The notes under the pieces are model-generated. The model was not told the origin of the DNA and ran no database searches. It saw only the letters and a list, made by a program, of their open reading frames with translations. The translations under genes were made by a program, and so were the position numbers. Positions 6,490-10,478 of a stretch of 10,478 nt of DNA are shown here, one piece after another (the first letter of the stretch is position 1; each line of letters opens with the position of its first letter). The stretch is from an archaeon (GTDB lineage Archaea; Nanobdellota; Nanobdellia; Woesearchaeales; ARS49), in assembly GCA_016213425.1 (NCBI GenBank), contig JACRAI010000114.1, positions 1-10,478 on the forward strand, given 5' to 3'.

Positions 6490-6584
6490 CTTGACCTCCA
6501 AGATTCTTCTAATTCTTCAAATGAATAATCTGGATCTCTTAAGTTTCTTGATTCTTTTAGTATTGCGGGAAATTCTTTATTCAT
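6486..6584 (-). CDS. Small coupled ORF (32 residues), unknown
   Basis: An ATG at 6584, one base after the TAA of the upstream gene, opens a 32-codon frame whose TGA overlaps the SDR start (ATGA). The peptide begins MNKEFPAILKESRN and ends SFEELEESWRSR. It is charged, probably helical, with no membrane segment or signal. The fit between both neighbours argues that it is translated, since every other junction in this operon is coupled in the same way. There is no Shine-Dalgarno site before it. It could be a small partner subunit, a leftover of a larger gene, or only a means of carrying ribosomes to the SDR gene. I do not recognise it. Confidence 0.45.
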   Translation of the reverse strand: MNKEFPAILKESRNLRDPDYSFEELEESWRSR

Positions 6585-6585
6585 T

Positions 6586-7515
6586 TTAGTATTTCTTAAT
6601 TATATTTACTGTTTGTCTTGTTTTTTCTTGATATCTTTTTGCGAATTGACTCATTTGAATTAATTCTTTAGGATTGTAAACCATTATTGTTAATGGAGAG
6701 GAGTCAAGAATATCCCAATAAAATGTTTTTTCTATTGTTGCAACTTTAACATCTAATTTTAAACCAAGAAAAGATTTTCTTGCGTAAACATTAAATGTTC
6801 TGTATTTACCATTAATGCCCTCGTCTCTATCCCATAATGTTCTTTTAACTAAATATTTATCTGTTAAAAGTGTGGATAACATATTCTTGAATTTTTTTTG
6901 TGCTTCTTTCTTCTCTTCATTTCCATCTCTTGAGACCTTAACGCCTTCAGGTAATTCTTCTTCAATTAATCCTTCAGACTCTTCACTCGTGATTATTTTT
7001 TCCAATTCTTTATCTTTTGCTTCTTCTTCATGAAATTCTTTAACTAGAGTTGCTTTCTGTCCAGATATATGTTCATAAGCTTTAGCGAATGTTTGTGATT
7101 GCTTCCAGAATTTAGCATTGTAAACTGAGATTGTTATCGGTTGATAGCTTCCTCCTGCATTAATTCTTCTCTTTTTTATATTTGAAGGAAGAATTACTAC
7201 TCCGTCTTGGCTGAAAAATCCTCCTGAACTGCATTTGTACCCTCTAACAACATAAAAAGGATCATGTTCACAGAAAAAGGCGCCTTCAATTTTTTTAGCT
7301 TTTTTAAAAACAAATCCATAAACTCTTCTTATTAAGTTTTCAAACTCTTGTTTTAATCCTTCTTCACTCACTTCAAAATTTACTTCTTCTTTTTCTACAG
7401 CTTGATCAATTGTTAAAGGAGGATCACTTCTAGGCTGAACAGAACTATCAAATGCTTTAACAGCCAAATCTGTTTCAAATATTGGCGGATTGTGACGTTT
7501 CTTTACTTGTTCCAT
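6586..7515 (-). CDS. Unrecognised protein with an internal duplication; first gene of the operon
   Basis: This 309-residue protein has no family I recognise. Two related modules are visible, about 56-161 and about 207-309. Their ends align without gaps over 36 residues (126-161 with 274-309), with 14 identities, and share the pattern P-x-T-I-x-V-Y-N-x-K followed by F-A-K-x-Y. Between them is a strongly charged, Glu/Lys-rich linker (162-206), and the first 50 residues are polar and probably disordered. No signal peptide or membrane segment is seen, so it is likely cytoplasmic. The start ATG 7515 lies about 42 bases from the TATA centre, giving a leader of about 16 bases without a Shine-Dalgarno site; a stop at 7540-7542 excludes a longer frame. 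It heads the operon with the 32-residue ORF, SDR, amidase, HisG-kinase and PurC-like genes. Confidence 0.8.
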   Translation of the reverse strand: MEQVKKRHNPPIFETDLAVKAFDSSVQPRSDPPLTIDQAVEKEEVNFEVSEEGLKQEFENLIRRVYGFVFKKAKKIEGAFFCEHDPFYVVRGYKCSSGGFFSQDGVVILPSNIKKRRINAGGSYQPITISVYNAKFWKQSQTFAKAYEHISGQKATLVKEFHEEEAKDKELEKIITSEESEGLIEEELPEGVKVSRDGNEEKKEAQKKFKNMLSTLLTDKYLVKRTLWDRDEGINGKYRTFNVYARKSFLGLKLDVKVATIEKTFYWDILDSSPLTIMVYNPKELIQMSQFAKRYQEKTRQTVNIIKKY

Positions 7516-7553
7516 TTTATTGTGCTTACTGCAGTAGTATTAATCAGAAACCC

Positions 7554-7568
7554 TTTATAAATCTTTCT
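7554..7568 (-). promoter_or_regulatory. Promoter of the six-gene operon (BRE + TATA)
   Basis: The minus strand reads AGAAAGA then TTTATAAA (TATA at plus 7554-7561). Transcription should begin near 7531, leaving a leader of about 16 bases. This is the only good promoter seen for the operon ending at 2788. Confidence 0.65.
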
Positions 7569-7571
7569 ATT

Positions 7572-7595
7572 TTTAACTACTAATGAGTAGTTAAA
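7572..7595. promoter_or_regulatory. Inverted repeat upstream of the operon promoter
   Basis: Two perfect 10-base arms (TTTAACTACT at 7572-7581 and AGTAGTTAAA at 7586-7595) flank a 4-base centre, ten bases upstream of the operon's TATA box. The position fits a regulator site. It also lies 40 bases after the ATPase gene and could instead act at that mRNA's 3' end, though no T-tract follows on that strand. Confidence 0.45.
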
Positions 7596-7620
7596 TTTTT
7601 GGATGGTGTTCGTCCAAGAT

Positions 7621-7636
7621 GAATAGAACTCTATTC
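7621..7636. other. Small hairpin at the ATPase stop codon
   Basis: GAATAG and CTATTC arms with a 4-base loop straddle the last base of the TGA of the ATPase gene. It may mark the 3' end of that mRNA. No T-run follows, so it is not a typical terminator. Confidence 0.25.
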
Positions 7637-8885
7637 ACTTGTCCGAGTCATGAGTTGTTAAGAATTCTTTCAAAGGTACAAAAAGCACATTTCCTTTTCT
7701 TCCTTTTTTGCCTTCGGTCACCAATATAAAATTAGTTATTTGCTTGAATTTTTTGCTTATTTCTTCCAAACCCAAATATTCTCTTTCAGGAATAGATCTT
7801 GATGAAACTACATTTATTGCGGTGTTGCCAACAATAAAATCCACTTCATTTTTTTCGCTCCAGTAAAAGACTTCTTCGAAAAACTCAAATAATCTCGCGC
7901 AAACGGCATTTTCATATTTTTTCCCTAAATTTTTAGTGAATTCTATGCTTGCAACGTTTATTAATCCATTGTCAATAACATAAATTTTATGTAGCTTTGT
8001 CATGTCATGTTTTACTTTTATAGAATATGAAAAATAAGGCACTTCATATATTAAGAATGCGTCAATCATGTAATTTACATAACTAATCACAGAATCTACA
8101 GATAAGCCGAAACTTTTGGCTAATTTATTATAACTTACTTTTTGGCATGCATTAGCTGAAAGATATTTTGCCAGCAAATGAACTTGCTTGGAGTTTCTTA
8201 TTTTATAACGATCAATTATATCTTTGTGAATTATGTCATTAAAGTACTGTTCTAAAAGCCTCTGTTTTACTTCAGAGTTATTCTCCAAAACAACTTCAGG
8301 AAAACCTCCAAACTCCAAATATTCACTTAACAACTCATCGCTATTTCCTTTCTTGAATTGTAGGACTTCTTCGAAAGATAATGGTTTTATCAAGAAAGAA
8401 AGATTTCGTCCAGTTAATTTTGTTGAAAATTCTTGAGAAATCAGAGAAGCACAACTTCCACTAACTACGAATTTTATATTGTCTAATTCATATTTTGTTC
8501 TAATCCATTTTTCCCAATTTTCAATTAATTGAATTTCATCAATAAAAAAATAAACTTTTTTGGTTTTGTTGATATTTTTTCTGTAAACTTCTAGAACTTT
8601 ATCAAGCAGTTCTAAAGAATAATGCTGTGCTAAATTAAAATCTTCTAAATTTAAGTATAATAATTGTTCTTTTTGCTTGTTTTGTTTTAGAAGCGAATAC
8701 ATTAATTGTTTCATTATTGTTGACTTTCCACAACGTCGTATTCCTTTTAATATTAAAATCTCTTTTCTTTCAATGAACTTTAATATTTCTGAAACGTATT
8801 TTTGGCGTTCAACACCTATGTCGAACTCTTTATTCCAACAATTCCATTTATTTAATACTTCAAAAAGCGTGTTCTCATCGATCAT
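7635..8885 (-). CDS. AAA_14/DUF4143 ATPase
   Basis: This 416-residue protein has the standard architecture of this archaeal/bacterial family. The N-terminal AAA domain has Walker A GIRRCGKST (48-56), Walker B VYFFIDEIQ (111-119) and the sensor strand FVVSGSCASL (139-148). EFGGFPEVV (191-199) is the usual hinge, followed by a winged-helix segment (about 247-280) and a DUF4143 C-terminal domain with IYVIDNGLIN (301-310), YENAVCARLFEF (324-335) and NEVDFIVG (346-353). DUF4143 has a PD-(D/E)XK nuclease-like fold, but the expected ExK triad is replaced by N358-V359-V360 (INVVSS), so nuclease activity is doubtful. The family is abundant and poorly understood. ATG 8885 lies 27 bases from the TATA centre, implying a leaderless mRNA. 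It is not part of a visible operon. Confidence 0.9.
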   Translation of the reverse strand: MIDENTLFEVLNKWNCWNKEFDIGVERQKYVSEILKFIERKEILILKGIRRCGKSTIMKQLMYSLLKQNKQKEQLLYLNLEDFNLAQHYSLELLDKVLEVYRKNINKTKKVYFFIDEIQLIENWEKWIRTKYELDNIKFVVSGSCASLISQEFSTKLTGRNLSFLIKPLSFEEVLQFKKGNSDELLSEYLEFGGFPEVVLENNSEVKQRLLEQYFNDIIHKDIIDRYKIRNSKQVHLLAKYLSANACQKVSYNKLAKSFGLSVDSVISYVNYMIDAFLIYEVPYFSYSIKVKHDMTKLHKIYVIDNGLINVASIEFTKNLGKKYENAVCARLFEFFEEVFYWSEKNEVDFIVGNTAINVVSSRSIPEREYLGLEEISKKFKQITNFILVTEGKKGRKGNVLFVPLKEFLTTHDSDK

Positions 8886-8908
8886 ATTTAAATACTAAAA
8901 CAAGCTTA

Positions 8909-8922
8909 TTTATAAAGGTTTC
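8909..8922 (-). promoter_or_regulatory. Promoter of the ATPase gene (BRE + TATA)
   Basis: The minus strand reads CGAAACC then TTTATAAA (plus 8909-8916), almost identical to the isomerase promoter (CGAAACA TTTATAAA). The BRE part is also the inner arm of the palindrome 8917-8938. Confidence 0.65.
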
Positions 8923-8938
8923 GATCATGATGGAAACC
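8917..8938. promoter_or_regulatory. 22-bp near-perfect palindrome upstream of the ATPase TATA box
   Basis: Outer arms GGTTTC and GAAACC enclose the self-complementary core ATCATGAT, with one mismatched pair (G/G) between arm and core. It overlaps the BRE of the proximal promoter. A second TATA-like sequence (ATTTATATA on the minus strand, plus 8939-8947) adjoins the other side. A bound regulator would block both. Confidence 0.5.
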
Positions 8939-8954
8939 TATATAAATATCTTAC

Positions 8955-9548
8955 TTATAGAAATATTCTGGCTCTTCCACCTGTGAATGTATGGGGAGTT
9001 TTGAGATCTTTTAAAACTTGCTCTTCATGATATTTTCTATAATCTTCTTCAGAAATTAATATTTCAGGATTCATACATGCTTCAAGACATGATTCTGCAG
9101 CTTTTTTGATAAGTTCATTTTTAGCTTCTGCTAATATTTCATACGCTTTTCTTTTTCCTATACTTTTAATAAAATAATAAACTCTAGATTGATAAATTAC
9201 AACGATTCTTTTATTTTCTCTTCTTCTTCCACTTTCACACTCCATGCCTGCAAGCCATAAAAATTTTTTGAACATCTCTGGGTTTATATACACTTTTTGA
9301 TAAATTCCTTCTTCAGGAATTCCGTTCGGTGAAGGTGTGACAATTTGAAGAGGGTATAATTCATCAAGAGGATATTTTATTCCCTGTTCAGATTTTTCCT
9401 GAACAACTAAATCTGTTAAGCTTTTTGATTCTTTTGAACCGGCTGATTTTTCTGTTGCATCAATTCTTGTATTTGGTGTTTTGTCTTCAGGATTATTTTC
9501 TGAATCATTCAGCCAGTTTTGTACTTCTTTATCAATCATTTTAATCAT
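8955..9548 (-). CDS. Unrecognised protein, second gene of the metallopeptidase pair
   Basis: From ATG 9548 the product is 197 residues. Residues 11-55 are polar, charged and probably disordered. The rest looks folded: a strand-rich part (YPLQIV, GIYQKVYINPEMF, 65-93), an arginine-rich turn (108-110), the strand pair RIVVIYQSRVYYFI (114-127), then long helices (132-157). Two cysteines (C154, C158) are spaced CLEAC. I know no family for it. ATG 9548 overlaps the preceding gene by 8 bases; ATG 9539, just past that gene's stop, is equally possible, while ATG 9596 would overlap it by 56 bases and is less likely. The tight junction implies co-transcription with the HExxH gene and a shared task. Confidence 0.72.
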   Translation of the reverse strand: MIKMIDKEVQNWLNDSENNPEDKTPNTRIDATEKSAGSKESKSLTDLVVQEKSEQGIKYPLDELYPLQIVTPSPNGIPEEGIYQKVYINPEMFKKFLWLAGMECESGRRRENKRIVVIYQSRVYYFIKSIGKRKAYEILAEAKNELIKKAAESCLEACMNPEILISEEDYRKYHEEQVLKDLKTPHTFTGGRARIFL

Positions 9549-10464
9549 ACTCTGGCAAACTTGCAAAAGGATTGTTTGTATCTCTTTGCTCCTCATCTTG
9601 CAGGCCTGCCCATCTTAAAGGAATTCGAGGATTGGGTAAAGGAGACATTTGATTTCTTTCAATTTGGCTTGGTTCTTTGAAACTATTCATGGTTTTTGCA
9701 TAAAATTTTATTTTTTGCTCCCACTTGCTTTGATCTCTCAATCTTCTATAAAATATGCTTATTTCTTTTTGTGAAGCTTTCTGAGTGTACATTTTTTCTG
9801 CTAATTCTACATCTTCTGCCAAGCTTCTTGATATTTTAATACTTACAGGTCTTATTATTTCATATTCTTTTGGAAACATTTGTTCCACCCAATCTGGGCA
9901 GTCTCCTTCTTTTTGTTGGCCTAAGCGTGCAGTTATGTCAAGAAATGTTAAGAATGCCACTGAAGGTAAAGAATTATTTATCGAAGGAGCAGAAATGTCA
10001 AATTGATAACCTGCATTAAAACCAATTTTGAATTCTTCTCTTTGAGGACCATTAAGCATACTCGCAACGTTCAAAATTGTATCTGTAAACATGTTAACAT
10101 AATTTTGTCTTAAAGGATCTAAAGGTGTTGCGACTTCTGCTGATGCTGCACTTAATTTTCTGCTCATTTCATCAGTTATAGGAGAAATTCTTTTATGGCC
10201 AATTTCATGATATAACAAGAAAACAGTCATTCCTTTTGTAACTCCATAATTTCTTGTTAAGTAATAATCAAAATTAGGCGTGTTTGCTATCAAGAGCAAG
10301 TGAAGTAATGGCACTTGCAAGATTTTTTCGGAAATATTAAATTTGCCACAGAATTGCCGGTACATACTTTGATAACTTATGTTGTCTCCCAATGAATAGA
10401 TAGCGCTTTCATATGCTTTTAAATTTCTTTTTTTCCCTTTGGCTCTTGCATCTGCAGTCAACAT
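9541..10464 (-). CDS. HExxH metallopeptidase-like protein (N-terminus possibly beyond the window)
   Basis: The frame gives 307 residues from ATG 10464. YHEIGH (85-90) is an HExxH zinc-binding motif in a hydrophobic helix, and about 32 residues on comes YVNMFTDTILN. This spacing and the N-x-x-x-D-x-x-x-N pattern resemble the metallopeptidase-like N-terminal domain of DUF2201/VWA proteins that work with MoxR-type ATPases; no VWA domain follows here. The resemblance is from memory and moderate. The C-terminal third (about 215-307) is charged and proline-rich towards the end. No stop lies between ATG 10464 and the window edge (the residues before it read GPSI), so the real start may be outside. 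No signal peptide or membrane segment is evident. A Zn-dependent protease or an inactive scaffold are both possible. Confidence 0.72.
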   Translation of the reverse strand: MLTADARAKGKKRNLKAYESAIYSLGDNISYQSMYRQFCGKFNISEKILQVPLLHLLLIANTPNFDYYLTRNYGVTKGMTVFLLYHEIGHKRISPITDEMSRKLSAASAEVATPLDPLRQNYVNMFTDTILNVASMLNGPQREEFKIGFNAGYQFDISAPSINNSLPSVAFLTFLDITARLGQQKEGDCPDWVEQMFPKEYEIIRPVSIKISRSLAEDVELAEKMYTQKASQKEISIFYRRLRDQSKWEQKIKFYAKTMNSFKEPSQIERNQMSPLPNPRIPLRWAGLQDEEQRDTNNPFASLPEYD

Positions 10465-10478
10465 AATTGAAGGACCTA

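Noticed and set aside
6490..6501. Longer SDR reading starting at TTG 6501
   Set aside because: The extra codons are the GGAGGT ribosome-binding site for ATG 6489, and the SDR fold begins right after that ATG.
7601..7634. Possible small RNA or tRNA remnant in the spacer after the ATPase gene
   Set aside because: Only weak short stems are possible, with no cloverleaf, T-loop or promoter of its own.
9549..9596. Longer reading of the unknown gene starting at ATG 9596
   Set aside because: It would overlap the HExxH gene by 56 bases, whereas ATG 9548 or 9539 gives the tight junction seen elsewhere in the window.

Overview
The window looks like chromosomal DNA of an archaeon. It is strongly AT-rich, the genes are tightly packed, and promoters carry a TTTATA-type TATA box behind a GAAA-containing BRE-like element. 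Several start codons lie only 25-27 bases from the TATA centre, which implies leaderless mRNAs, while genes inside operons use GGAGGT/GGTGAT Shine-Dalgarno sites. Gene content (archaeal phosphoglucose/phosphomannose isomerase, PIN protein, DUF4258/YgiT-AbrB pair, DUF4143 ATPase) and the many unrecognised proteins fit a DPANN-type archaeon such as a Woesearchaeota relative. That placement is inference.

Left part (1-2755). A PIN-domain protein cut by the window edge and a bifunctional phosphoglucose/phosphomannose isomerase run on the minus strand, separated by a short repeat-rich spacer that also supplies the isomerase's last codons. A divergent promoter region (1551-1615) separates the isomerase from a plus-strand two-gene module, a DUF4258 toxin-like protein and a YgiT-zinc-finger/AbrB antitoxin-like protein, with a perfect 16-bp palindrome over the toxin start. 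A PAP2-type membrane phosphatase follows.

Centre (2788-7515, minus strand). This is one six-gene operon with 4-base overlaps or a 1-base gap at most junctions. In order of transcription it encodes an unrecognised protein with a duplicated module, a 32-residue peptide, a short-chain dehydrogenase, an acetamidase/formamidase-family hydrolase, a fusion of a HisG-type phosphoribosyltransferase with a thymidylate-kinase-like domain, and a divergent SAICAR synthetase (PurC family). No other histidine or purine genes are present. The set (PRPP-dependent transfer, nucleotide phosphorylation, ATP-dependent amide ligation, amide hydrolysis, redox) reads like a route to or from a phosphoribosylated small molecule. 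This is the best candidate for an undescribed system here.

Right part (7635-10478, minus strand). An AAA_14/DUF4143 ATPase has its own leaderless promoter and a 22-bp near-palindrome between two TATA boxes. Upstream of it lies a pair of overlapping genes: an HExxH metallopeptidase-like protein, possibly continuing past the window, and an unrecognised basic/acidic protein.

No tRNA, rRNA, CRISPR array or insertion sequence was recognised. No stretch longer than about 120 bases lacks a gene.
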